Below, piece by piece: positions 1 to 7,502 of a stretch of DNA of 64,000 nucleotides; within the stretch, counting starts at the first letter, position 1, and each line of letters begins with the position of its first letter. Below the pieces are notes generated by a model, which was given only the letters and a program-made list of their open reading frames with translations, searched no databases and was not told the origin of the DNA. A program made the position numbers and the translations under genes. This DNA comes from JBKCUI01 sp052161625. Its GTDB lineage: Bacteria; Planctomycetota; Planctomycetia; Pirellulales; Pirellulaceae. The stretch lies in assembly GCA_052161625.1 (NCBI GenBank), contig CP197412.1; one strand, given 5' to 3'.

Positions 1-366
1 ATGGCACGAGGCACATTGCTGTCGATACAAACCTGTTGCACCAGGTTCTGCCGAGGCGGGGGGCATACCGGCAGCCATCTTGAGGTTCTCAAGCGAAAGC
101 AGGTCGGGGTAGTCCGCTTCGAATATCGGTGGCAGTTTTGGTTCGTTCAACGTTCCAAACCAGTCGACCAGCAAATCCTCGGAGTCGCGGGTCGGCTGGT
201 CCAGCGGAAGATCCTCGGCAATCTCGAGAGCATGCGAGTAAAGCAAGTTCGGTTCGTGCTGAGCAATGCGATGGGCGCTTTGGTCGCAGCCGAATGCGAA
301 TAAACCTCCCGCAATGAGCAGTGCGAAAGCATGGCGACGAGTTCGATTTGGAACGGAGTTGAACAT
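1..366 (-). CDS. Cytochrome c-type lipoprotein, 5' part only (runs off the left edge)
   Basis: The reading frame starts at an ATG at 366 and stays open to base 1, giving 122 residues without a stop. The N-terminus has an arginine-rich stretch, a hydrophobic segment and a cysteine (AFGC, about residue 30), so a signal peptide or imperfect lipobox is likely. The last visible residues are CASCH, a haem c attachment motif, cut by the window edge. This is the usual build of planctomycete exported mono- or multi-haem cytochromes. It lies just downstream of the DUF1080 gene on the same strand with a 41-bp gap, so co-transcription is plausible. The overlapping rightward frame from base 1 looks like a shadow. 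The export and haem-binding call is firm; the exact family cannot be decided from the fragment. Confidence 0.75.
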   Translation of the reverse strand, partial: MFNSVPNRTRRHAFALLIAGGLFAFGCDQSAHRIAQHEPNLLYSHALEIAEDLPLDQPTRDSEDLLVDWFGTLNEPKLPPIFEADYPDLLSLENLKMAAGMPPASAEPGATGLYRQQCASCH

Positions 367-407
367 GGTAAATCCTGCGGACAAATAAGTTCCTTGGGGC
401 GGGTCGG

Positions 408-1139
408 CTATTTCTTTGACAAGTCTTTGATTTCGATGTTCCGCCAACGGACTTCGAATGGACCTTGGTCTTTTCCAATGCCGTGCACTTGAAGGCCGAT
501 AAAACCATCGGAGTACGAGATGGGATCTGTTAGGTCCTCGATCAATTTTCCGTTGATCCACGTCTGAACGCGAGGACCAACAGCCTTCACGTGGTACTGA
601 TTCCACTCGTTGTTTTTGAGTTCGCTATGGGGTGGTTGTGTTGGCGAAACCCAACCTCGACCAGTGGCTTCGCCGTACAAGTAGCCGGCCTCTCCGGGGC
701 TCGATTCAATCTCGACTTGCAATCCATGAACTCGGCCTTGATCTTTGTCCGCCAAACTCTTCGAACGAATCTGCACGCCGGAATTGAGACCGTCGTCGAC
801 CTTTACTTCAAACCGCAATTCGAAGTCACCGAAAACTTTGTCGGTGCAAAGAAAGGAATTGGGACTTCCTACAGCAGTTCTACCCACGACAGCATCTCCC
901 TCGATTCGGTACGATGCCCAGCCGTTTTTTTGGGTCCACCCCGCAATGCTCTTCCCATCGAACAAACGAGTCCACCCCTCTCCACTTGAAGGCGTTGGGG
1001 ACGGGGATTCTTGATTTCGGACGACTTTCGCGTCTTGAGCGGACAAAGTTTCTAGGTTGTTCGCGATCAACATCGAGGAGGCGGCGACCGCAATCGCGAG
1101 CTGGGCCCGCCGCTGTATTGGCTTGGTAGATAATTGCAT
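408..1139 (-). CDS. Secreted DUF1080 (3-keto-disaccharide hydrolase-type) protein
   Basis: The 243-residue product has an N-terminal signal peptide (hydrophobic stretch ending near LSAQ). A single DUF1080 / concanavalin-like jelly-roll domain follows, with the family's FDGKSIAGW motif near its start and the NEWNQYHV and GFIGLQVHG motifs in its C-terminal half. DUF1080 proteins are abundant in planctomycetes and include 3-keto-glycoside hydrolases acting on sugars in the periplasm or outside the cell; the substrate here is unknown. The frame is open much further upstream, to about 2072, but that part runs antisense to hemB and lacks family similarity. The ATG at 1139, preceded by a purine-rich GAGG, is therefore the start. 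It probably shares a transcript with the cytochrome fragment downstream. Confidence 0.85.
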   Translation of the reverse strand: MQLSTKPIQRRAQLAIAVAASSMLIANNLETLSAQDAKVVRNQESPSPTPSSGEGWTRLFDGKSIAGWTQKNGWASYRIEGDAVVGRTAVGSPNSFLCTDKVFGDFELRFEVKVDDGLNSGVQIRSKSLADKDQGRVHGLQVEIESSPGEAGYLYGEATGRGWVSPTQPPHSELKNNEWNQYHVKAVGPRVQTWINGKLIEDLTDPISYSDGFIGLQVHGIGKDQGPFEVRWRNIEIKDLSKK

Positions 1140-1295
1140 GGAGAGGTCCTCGACGGGATGAAGGTGGGGGAATACGATTTTGGGCGTCTCAAGAGAAGAA
1201 ATGGTTACGCGCACTGCGTTGTTTGAGTGTACCCCACAAACCGTTTGTTTACGAGCCAGCCAACTCCCTCCCTTTCGCGGATGCGACGAATTGCC

Positions 1296-2330
1296 ATGAC
1301 GGATTTTCTCAATAGCCGATGCGAGAATCGTTCGAACTCCGCTTCCTATCCGAGGACGCGCCTCAGGCGAAATCGCAGGTGGCCATGGCTGCGCGAGATG
1401 GTGCAGGAAACCTCGTTGGCCCCCTCCCAATTGATCTGGCCTCTTTTTGTTATCGAAGGTGAGAACCGACGCGAACCAGTCCTCTCGATGCCGGGCGTCG
1501 AACGGATGAGCGTCGATCTTGCCACAAAGGCTGCAGCCAAAGCAGCGGACCTGGGAATCGGCGCCGTCGCTATCTTTCCAGTCACACCGAGCCAGTTCAA
1601 GTCGGATGCAGGAAGGCACGCCATCGACCCCAACAACTTGATCTGCCAAGCCACCCGCAGTATCGCTTCCGCAGTCGGAGACCGGATGGGCATTGTCTGC
1701 GATGTCGCGCTCGACCCGTATACCACACATGGTCAAGACGGAATCGTCCGGGAGGGGTATGTCGTGAACGATGAAACCATTTCGGTCCTTTGCGACCAAG
1801 CAGTCAATCAAGCCCGAGCAGGTGCAACCATGATTGCTCCCTCCGACATGATGGATGGCCGTATCGGGGCGGTCCGAGATGCGCTCGATGCCAACGGTTA
1901 TCAACACATTCCGATCTTGTCTTACGCAGCCAAGTACGCCTCTGCTTACTACGGCCCCTTCCGCGACGCAGTCGGTTCCGCTTCCAATCTGGGTAGCGCC
2001 GACAAAAAGACATACCAAATGAATCCGGCAAACTCGGACGAAGCGTTGCGGGAAGTCGAGTTGGATATCCAAGAGGGGGCAGACATGATCATGGTCAAGC
2101 CCGGCATGCCCTACCTAGATATCGTCCGACGCCTTCACGACCGCTTTCCTGTCCCACTCGCCGTTTACCAAGTCTCCGGGGAGTATGCGATGCTCAAGTT
2201 CGCTGCTCAAGCGGGCGCGCTCGATGAAAAGAAAGTCGTTTTGGAAAGCATGATTGCATTTCGTAGGGCAGGAGCCTCTGCGATCCTGACCTATTTTGCA
2301 TGCGAGGTAGCCACATGGCTCCGCGACTGA
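1296..2330 (+). CDS. hemB: Delta-aminolevulinic acid dehydratase (porphobilinogen synthase)
   Basis: This cytoplasmic enzyme of haem synthesis condenses two 5-aminolevulinate molecules to porphobilinogen. The 344-residue protein is full length for HemB. Both Schiff-base lysines can be placed: SYAAKYASAYYG (about K213) and MIMVKPGMPY (about K268). The metal-site segment reads CDVALDPYTTHGQDG, the aspartate-rich form seen in Mg-type enzymes rather than the three-cysteine zinc form of E. coli. The frame is open from a GTG at 1227 and has ATGs at 1281 and 1296, none with a clear Shine-Dalgarno sequence; 1296 gives a normal family length. It converges with the SCO1-type gene across 29 bp. Confidence 0.96.
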   Translation: MTDFLNSRCENRSNSASYPRTRLRRNRRWPWLREMVQETSLAPSQLIWPLFVIEGENRREPVLSMPGVERMSVDLATKAAAKAADLGIGAVAIFPVTPSQFKSDAGRHAIDPNNLICQATRSIASAVGDRMGIVCDVALDPYTTHGQDGIVREGYVVNDETISVLCDQAVNQARAGATMIAPSDMMDGRIGAVRDALDANGYQHIPILSYAAKYASAYYGPFRDAVGSASNLGSADKKTYQMNPANSDEALREVELDIQEGADMIMVKPGMPYLDIVRRLHDRFPVPLAVYQVSGEYAMLKFAAQAGALDEKKVVLESMIAFRRAGASAILTYFACEVATWLRD

Positions 2331-2359
2331 ACACTGCAGATGGTTCGCGCGACCTTTGT

Positions 2360-3076
2360 TTAATTCCCGGTCGACGCGAGCACTTCGTCGATATGCTTTA
2401 ACAGCAATTCTCTCTCGTCGATGTCCAGCCAGACATAGGAGCCAACGGCATTTCCCTCCGCATTCACCAAGACGAATCGATCGGGGTGACCTCGTTTTTC
2501 AACGCCGTCTAAAAAGAATTTCTCGATCCCCACGCGCATCGTGTATTCGATCGGCGCATACAAAAAGAACCATCGCTTGGGATCTGCCCCGTACGAGGTA
2601 GCGTATTCCGCCAGCTTTTCTTGCGTGTCGATTTCCGGATCGACGGTGATGCTCACAAATCGGATTGGCTTATCTTTGTACTTGTTGTGCAGCAACTGCA
2701 TCTGCGAGGATTGCCGTGGGCAACTACCTGGGCAAGTCGTAAAGAAGAAGCAGGCGATATAAGGTTGACCTCGAAGCGAATCACTCGTGACCTTGTTGCC
2801 GTTTTGGTCCGTGTATTCAAATTCGGTGAGCCATTTGGGTTGCTCCCTGGCGGACTGCACCAAGCCGGCTAGTGCCTTTCGACGACCAGGATCCTTTTCG
2901 GCTTGGCGAATCTCCCATGGGTCTTCGTCTTCTTCCGCGAGGAACTCTGTATCGGATTGCGATTGTTCCGATGGCGGGGCGTTCACAATGCGATAAGCTC
3001 GGTAGGCCATCGCCGAAATGGTTCCCAATGCGATTCCCGCGAGAATCCCCATCATGCGTAATGCATTGCGACTCAA
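2360..3076 (-). CDS. SCO1/SenC family copper chaperone, membrane anchored
   Basis: The thioredoxin-fold domain carries the SCO copper motif CPGSC (C115, C119 counted from the TTG) and the distal histidine in RGHPDRFVLV (about H197), together the three Cu ligands. A single N-terminal membrane segment (about residues 8-24) would place the domain outside the cytoplasmic membrane. There it would deliver copper to cytochrome c oxidase or protect thiols. The start is taken as a TTG at 3076 because an AGGAG lies 7 nt upstream; the frame is also open to a GTG at 3133. No cytochrome oxidase genes are nearby, so the partner is elsewhere. The family call is firm. Confidence 0.9.
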   Translation of the reverse strand: MSRNALRMMGILAGIALGTISAMAYRAYRIVNAPPSEQSQSDTEFLAEEDEDPWEIRQAEKDPGRRKALAGLVQSAREQPKWLTEFEYTDQNGNKVTSDSLRGQPYIACFFFTTCPGSCPRQSSQMQLLHNKYKDKPIRFVSITVDPEIDTQEKLAEYATSYGADPKRWFFLYAPIEYTMRVGIEKFFLDGVEKRGHPDRFVLVNAEGNAVGSYVWLDIDERELLLKHIDEVLASTGN

Positions 3077-3171
3077 TCGTTTTCTCCTCGGACTCGAATT
3101 CGTTGGTAGGCCCCCCGCAGTATGGGGAGCCACAATATTCAGGGACGCATCCTACGGGAATGCGGTAATAG

Positions 3172-3197
3172 GGGACGCAGTATAAGGGACGCAGTAT
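3172..3197. repeat. Short direct repeat GGGACGCAGTAT, two copies
   Basis: Two identical 12-mers lie at 3172-3183 and 3186-3197, with a partial copy (GGGACGCAT) at 3142-3150. They sit in the gap between the DUF1501 stop and the SCO1 start. Their role is unknown; they could bind a regulator or be slippage products. Confidence 0.5.
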
Positions 3198-3234
3198 CGG
3201 AGGGCAGGCAAGCTTCGCCGGGACGCTCGCGGCA

Positions 3235-4656
3235 TTAAGCGATAACGTCGTGGACAACGTTCCCGTGCACATCGGTCAACCGGAAGTCTCGGCCGGCCCA
3301 GCGATAGGTGAGCTTCTCGTGATCGAACCCCATCAAGTGAAGGATAGTAGCGTGCAGATCATGGACATGCACTTTGTTCTCGACCGCTTTGAAGCCGAAC
3401 TCATCGGTTGCACCGTAAGCCGTTCCACCCTTGACGCCACCACCTGCCATCCACATGGTGAAGCCGTAATGATTGTGATCGCGGCCGGTCATCGTCCCTT
3501 GGTTCGAGCCTTCCTTTGGCATTTCCACGGTTGGCGTTCTTCCAAACTCTCCCCCCCAAATAACCAGCGTGTCTTTGAGCATGTCGCGCTCTTTCAAGTC
3601 GCTGAGGAGAGCCGCGATGCCTTGATCGCTCTCCTTCGCCAATCGGCCGTGCTCTCTTTCCAAATGGTCGTGGCTATCCCACGGTTGACCTTGACCATGC
3701 CAAAGCTGAATGAATCGAACGCCATGTTCCAGCAAACGCCTAGCAATGAGCAACTGCCTTGCTTGGACACCTGGCCCGTATTTGTCCAATACATGTTGCG
3801 GTTCGCGCTTGACGTCGAAGATCTCGGAGGCCTCCCCTTGCATGCGATAAGCCAGCTCAAAGGATTGAATCCTCGCGTCGATCATCGGATCCCCAAGCCT
3901 CGATTTTCGATGCTCGTCATTGAGGGCTTGGATCAAATCCAATTGCCTTCGTTGCGCCTCCCGCGACAACTTCTTGTTGGCGACATATTCGATGAGTTTG
4001 TCGATCGCTTCGTGTTTGGTGTCGATGTAAGTGCCTTGAAAAATCCCAGGCAAGAAACCGGACTGCCAGTTCTGGGATTCTTGGATGGGGTACCCACCGG
4101 GACACATGGCGATGAACGCGGGCAAGTTTTGGTTTTCTGTCCCAAGTCCATAGGTGAGCCAAGAGCCCATGCTGGGTCGCACGAGTCTCGCTTCGCCGGT
4201 ATTCATGAGCAACAGGGAGGGCTCATGGTTGGGCACGTTCGCGTGCATCGACCGAATCACGCACAAATCGTCGGCGTGCGCTGCTGTTTTGGCAAAAAGG
4301 TCGCTGATCTCCAGCCCCGATTCACCATATTTCTGAAACTTGAAGGGACTTCCATAAAGCACCCCGGTTGGACGCTCGGTGCGAGGCGTTTCTCCCGGCA
4401 TCGGCTTTCCTGCGTATTCGGCTAACGCCGGTTTCGGATCGAACGTGTCGACGTGCGAAGGGCCACCGTTGCAGAAAATGTGAATGATCCGCTTGGCGCG
4501 GGGCGCAAAATGGGGAGCTTTGGGAACAAGCGGGTTGATTTGGTCGATCTCGCCGGCGGCCAAGGTCTCTCCGAGCATCGATTGGGCGGCTAATGCCCCC
4601 ATGCCGATGCCGAACTGAGTCAAAAGTCCGCGGCGATTCAAGGCTTGGCAATTCAT
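3235..4656 (-). CDS. DUF1501 domain protein (exported, sulfatase/alkaline-phosphatase-like fold)
   Basis: The 473-residue product begins with LNRRGLL followed by a hydrophobic stretch, a Tat-like signal typical of this family. Family landmarks are FCNGGPSHVDTFDPKP near residue 65, WHGQGQPWDSHDH in the middle, and VIWGGEFGRTPTVE followed by DHNHYGFTMWMAGGG near the C-terminus. DUF1501 proteins belong to the alkaline-phosphatase-like superfamily and in planctomycetes are usually encoded after a large DUF1549/DUF1553 cytochrome partner. That partner is missing here: upstream is the tRNA-like sequence at the island edge. The ATG at 4656 is preferred over the TTG at 4671. Substrate unknown. Confidence 0.92.
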   Translation of the reverse strand: MNCQALNRRGLLTQFGIGMGALAAQSMLGETLAAGEIDQINPLVPKAPHFAPRAKRIIHIFCNGGPSHVDTFDPKPALAEYAGKPMPGETPRTERPTGVLYGSPFKFQKYGESGLEISDLFAKTAAHADDLCVIRSMHANVPNHEPSLLLMNTGEARLVRPSMGSWLTYGLGTENQNLPAFIAMCPGGYPIQESQNWQSGFLPGIFQGTYIDTKHEAIDKLIEYVANKKLSREAQRRQLDLIQALNDEHRKSRLGDPMIDARIQSFELAYRMQGEASEIFDVKREPQHVLDKYGPGVQARQLLIARRLLEHGVRFIQLWHGQGQPWDSHDHLEREHGRLAKESDQGIAALLSDLKERDMLKDTLVIWGGEFGRTPTVEMPKEGSNQGTMTGRDHNHYGFTMWMAGGGVKGGTAYGATDEFGFKAVENKVHVHDLHATILHLMGFDHEKLTYRWAGRDFRLTDVHGNVVHDVIA

Positions 4657-4758
4657 ACGCTGGAAAATCAAGACTTTTAGGAGGGAGGGAAGGCAGGATA
4701 GGAGGGAGTGATGGCCCTCCCAAGGCGATAACCTAGCGAAGGCATGTCCCTATTCTAG

Positions 4759-4840
4759 CTACCCGTGTCTCTCCGGAATAGATTCACTCTTCGCAGGACT
4801 TCGGAACCGAGGGTTATAGGTTCGAATCCTATCGGGTGTA
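4759..4840 (+). pseudogene. Decayed or partial tRNA-Arg-like sequence (UCG anticodon)
   Basis: The 3' half is clearly tRNA-like. It has a CTTCGGA anticodon loop (anticodon TCG), a perfect T-arm ATAGG-TTCGAAT-CCTAT, and an acceptor strand CGGGTGT followed by A. The 5' half is poor. CTACCCG can pair with the acceptor strand at about six of seven positions, and a D-loop-like CCGGAATAGA follows. The D-stem is broken and the 5' anticodon stem does not pair, with roughly eight surplus bases. It is read as a decayed tRNA or as the 3' tRNA end often left at integration sites, here at the edge of a transposase-bearing island. I found no second copy in the window. Confidence 0.5.
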
Positions 4841-4971
4841 TTGAGTTTTTTCCCAATGTTTTCATTGGTCGGACGCAAATTGTTAAACCGCTCCCCGGAC
4901 CGACCCTGATAAGGAACCTTCTCGGAGAAGTCGATTTCGCAACTGCTTTAAAAACGAGGGCTTACGGAGTT

Positions 4972-5070
4972 CGAGACCGAATCGAACGGTCTTTCTGAGC
5001 GTGCCGCGTTACGGAAAATCTGCTTAACAGAAACGCAGTTCGAGACCGGCCAGGGCCAGTCTGAGAGTCG
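4972..5070 (+). repeat. Two related stem-loops upstream of the integrase remnant
   Basis: The word AGTTCGAGACCG occurs at 4968 and 5037, each time followed by a hairpin. The first pairs AGACCG with CGGTCT (about 4974-4992); the second pairs AGAC with GTCT around an inner GGCC/GGCC. Each hairpin is followed by CTGAG. They could be an element end, a leader, or degraded structured RNA. Function unknown. Confidence 0.35.
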
Positions 5071-5098
5071 CGGAATGGACCCTTAACCTGCATCCCTC

Positions 5099-5962
5099 TT
5101 GCTCGTCATTGCAGGGTCAACGGACAGAGAACTCGCCCGCCAGGTCAACTACCTCAAGGCGGAGAACCAAATCCTTCGCAGTCGGCTTCCTGGTCGAATC
5201 AGTCTAACTGAACGCGAGAAGAACCGCCTTATTCGTTTTGCCAAAAATCTCGGTTCGGCGCTCAATGAGTTGGCCACGATTGTTCACCCCGGGACCATCC
5301 GTCGCTGGATCCGCGAAGCCGCAGCAAAATCCAAGGCGCGCCGAAAAGACAAAAGCGGCCGTCCCCGGACTGCAAAGGATATCGAGAAACTGATCCTTAA
5401 ACTGGCCAAAGACAATTCCTGGGGCTACACCAGGATCCTGGGCGAACTGAAGAAACTGGGGATCGAATCGGTAACGCGCAACACGGTCAAAAACATTCTC
5501 AAACGCAATGGCTTCGAGTCAGGCCCTATCGAGTCGACAAAGACGGCAGGCCCGAAATGCAAGATCCTGATGCTCGACAACGACGCAAAGTACTCCAAGT
5601 TGTTCATCGATGTATTTGAAAAGGGAAAAATCAAAACCCAACGAACTCCGATCCGATCCCCGAACATGGTCGCCTTTGCCGAACGATTCGTTCAAACGAT
5701 CAAGCAAGAATGTCTCGACCATTTCGTCGTTTTTGGCCACAAACACATGGACCTCCTGTGCCAAGAATTCAAAGACTACTATCACGAAGAACGGCCGCAT
5801 CAGGGACTCGAGAACGAGCTTGTGATTGGCGGTACGAGAACGAAGAAACGATCGAAGTCTGGAACGAAGCCATCCGAAACCGTTTCGATTCCGATTTCTG
5901 AGATTCGTTGCAAAGAACGGCTCGGTGGACTGCTCAAGAGCTACAGCCGCAGAGCGGCGTAG
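5099..5962 (+). pseudogene. Integrase-core transposase with internal deletion (IS481/IS3-like)
   Basis: The 287-residue frame matches a transposase/integrase type common in planctomycetes. It has an N-terminal coiled-coil and helix-turn-helix region (about residues 8-75), a second HTH-like domain around GYTRILGELKKLG (110-120), then the second half of a DDE core. MLDNDAKY holds the second acidic residue (D160/D162), FAERFVQTIKQECLDH the glutamate (E195), and YYHEERPHQGLEN ends the core. The segment that should carry the first catalytic aspartate, between GFESGP (about 143) and GPKCK (about 151), is missing. Roughly 70-80 residues seem to have been lost in frame, so the protein cannot be a working transposase. 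The start is a weak TTG; a stop lies just upstream. Confidence 0.75.
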
Positions 5963-6154
5963 CTCAAATCATCGTTCCACTTTCTTCGATACGTTCACTT
6001 CAGGTCTGAGCATTCTGCTGCGCGCAAAGCGAACATCCATCTGCACCGCAGCCATCTGCACCCAAAAGTGATCAATGTGCTATCTCAAATCTGACTCCAA
6101 CTGCTCTCGATCCCTCAGCTTTTTCTTTCGGAAAAACACCTTGTTCGATGCAAT

Positions 6155-6295
6155 CTAGTTTTTGCACAGGGCGGGATTCCGCACTACATCACGAAAACCA
6201 AATTCACCCCCGCTACTATATTTTTTCACGAGCCACAACAGAACAACACCGATTATTACTATGGCTAAGGTTGCAATGATGATCTTTGCGGTCAT
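6155..6295 (-). CDS. Small single-pass membrane protein, 46 residues
   Basis: This ATG-to-TAG frame starts with MTAK, then an uninterrupted hydrophobic helix (about residues 5-23, rich in I, V and L, ending in W). Two lysines, a glycine-rich turn and a short soluble tail with a cysteine near the end follow. The positive-inside rule suggests the C-terminus faces the cytoplasm. It lies 99 bp downstream of the ADP-ribosylglycohydrolase gene on the same strand and closes that cluster. No strong Shine-Dalgarno is seen. I do not recognise a family. The sharp hydrophobic profile argues for a real gene, but a protein this short could be fortuitous. Confidence 0.55.
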   Translation of the reverse strand: MTAKIIIATLAIVIIGVVLLWLVKKYSSGGEFGFRDVVRNPALCKN

Positions 6296-6394
6296 TTTAC
6301 TGATCTGAAACCGAAGGAGTCTGTTTAGGAGTTACTTTAATTAAGCAATCAGCGTTGGGCAGTGAATTGAACTCGATTCCGGTTTGATCCGGCT

Positions 6395-7453
6395 TCAGGA
6401 ATACGGTGGGACGATCCGACGAAAACCATGGCATAGCACGATTGCCAGAAAGATGAGATTTCTTAGGACCACAGTAATCGGATTCACGCTTGGTGCACAA
6501 GAGGCATGTGGACTCGGCCAAGCCTGTGCCAGAGCCGTCCCAAGCGATTCCATCCATCTGATGCTTCTTGGCCATTCCCAAATGCCGCTGATCAATTCGG
6601 TACGAATTCCATCTTTACCAACGCGTGCTCCGACGATGCCACCAACGATCGCCGCGGTCGTATCTGCATCACCACCACATTCGATGGCTGCGGTCACCGC
6701 CTTTTGAAAGTCGTCCGGGTAAGTCAGCCAACAATGAATGGCCACTGGCACAGTGTGATAGGTGTATCCCGAAACACCGCGACCAAGTCCAATTGATTTC
6801 GCGTAGGTCAGAGTCGATTCATTCTTCCTAGTAGATGCGATCGCTGAAATTAGCATCCCAATAAAATCCTGAGCTTCATCGGGTAGCGATTGTGAAACGA
6901 GTTCTAGCCAACGCTCCGCACTGACACTGTCAATCTGTGACGACTCGCGAGCGGCGAGTGCCACTGCGACAGCTCCAAATTCGGCTTTGGGATCAGTATG
7001 CGTTAGACGAGATGAGGCTCGAACGTATTCGAGCAACTTTGGAATATCGTCAATCGTCGCACCGAAAATTGCAGCTCGCATGGCGGGACCGTTGCCTGCG
7101 GAATAGCCCCCGGACTTCGACGGACGGATGCCAAGCCACAACTTAATACAACTTCGAGCCGTGGCTTTTCCAACGCCGGCAGGCAGAGCCAAAATCCACC
7201 AACGCAATCGGGACGCAAATCGTCTCGTGAACGTATCAACGTTATCGCCAGATTCGATGAGACACTGCGACACCATGCACGTATGCTCGGTATCGTCCGA
7301 GATCATACCTCGGCCGAACACGAATCGATATCGCTCTGGCGGACCCAGTAACTTGCGGGCACGACTTGGCGACATTCCTTCATAGGGCAAGCCAAGGGCA
7401 TCACCCACAGCGGTTCCTAAGATGCATCCTATTATCGCTTTCTCCTTCGTCAT
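6395..7453 (-). CDS. ADP-ribosylglycohydrolase family protein (DraG-like)
   Basis: The 352-residue protein has the family's metal-binding motifs. GDALG lies at about residues 17-21, ISDDTEHT at 52-59 (the paired aspartates and threonine that hold the binuclear Mg), GNGPAMR near 121, and GGDADTTAA at 261-269. Such enzymes remove ADP-ribose from proteins, nucleic acids or small molecules. After the catalytic domain a hydrophobic stretch near residues 320-345, containing LRNLIFLAIVL and ending in FRRIVPPY, may anchor or dock the enzyme at the membrane. It is the third gene of the leftward cluster, 49 bp after the HIRAN gene. The target is unknown. The family call is secure; a role in reversing an ADP-ribosylation signal is inference. 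Confidence 0.9.
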   Translation of the reverse strand: MTKEKAIIGCILGTAVGDALGLPYEGMSPSRARKLLGPPERYRFVFGRGMISDDTEHTCMVSQCLIESGDNVDTFTRRFASRLRWWILALPAGVGKATARSCIKLWLGIRPSKSGGYSAGNGPAMRAAIFGATIDDIPKLLEYVRASSRLTHTDPKAEFGAVAVALAARESSQIDSVSAERWLELVSQSLPDEAQDFIGMLISAIASTRKNESTLTYAKSIGLGRGVSGYTYHTVPVAIHCWLTYPDDFQKAVTAAIECGGDADTTAAIVGGIVGARVGKDGIRTELISGIWEWPRSIRWMESLGTALAQAWPSPHASCAPSVNPITVVLRNLIFLAIVLCHGFRRIVPPYS

Positions 7454-7502
7454 CCAGATCTTTTCCCGCCCTGGTTTGGTTCTCGTTTACCACTAGACTG
7501 AT

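Larger units (their letters stand above)
4657..5098. other. Gene-free stretch with tRNA-like remnant and stem-loops
   Basis: There is no convincing gene in these 442 bases. They hold the purine-rich region before the DUF1501 gene, a decayed tRNA-like sequence (4759-4840), a small hairpin CCAATG-TTTT-CATTGG (4853-4868), and two related stem-loops just before the integrase remnant. The stretch appears to be the left margin of the accessory island. Confidence 0.6.

Noticed and set aside
1140..2072. N-terminal extension of the DUF1080 frame
   Set aside because: It runs antisense through hemB, has no similarity to DUF1080, and a good start with signal peptide exists at 1139.
3250..4425. Long open frame antisense to the DUF1501 gene
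   Set aside because: It mirrors a well-supported gene codon by codon and has no family features of its own.
6297..6581. 94-residue leftward frame overlapping the end of the glycohydrolase
   Set aside because: It lies mostly in another frame of a family-supported gene. A shorter 45-residue version from 6434 cannot be excluded but has no recognisable feature.
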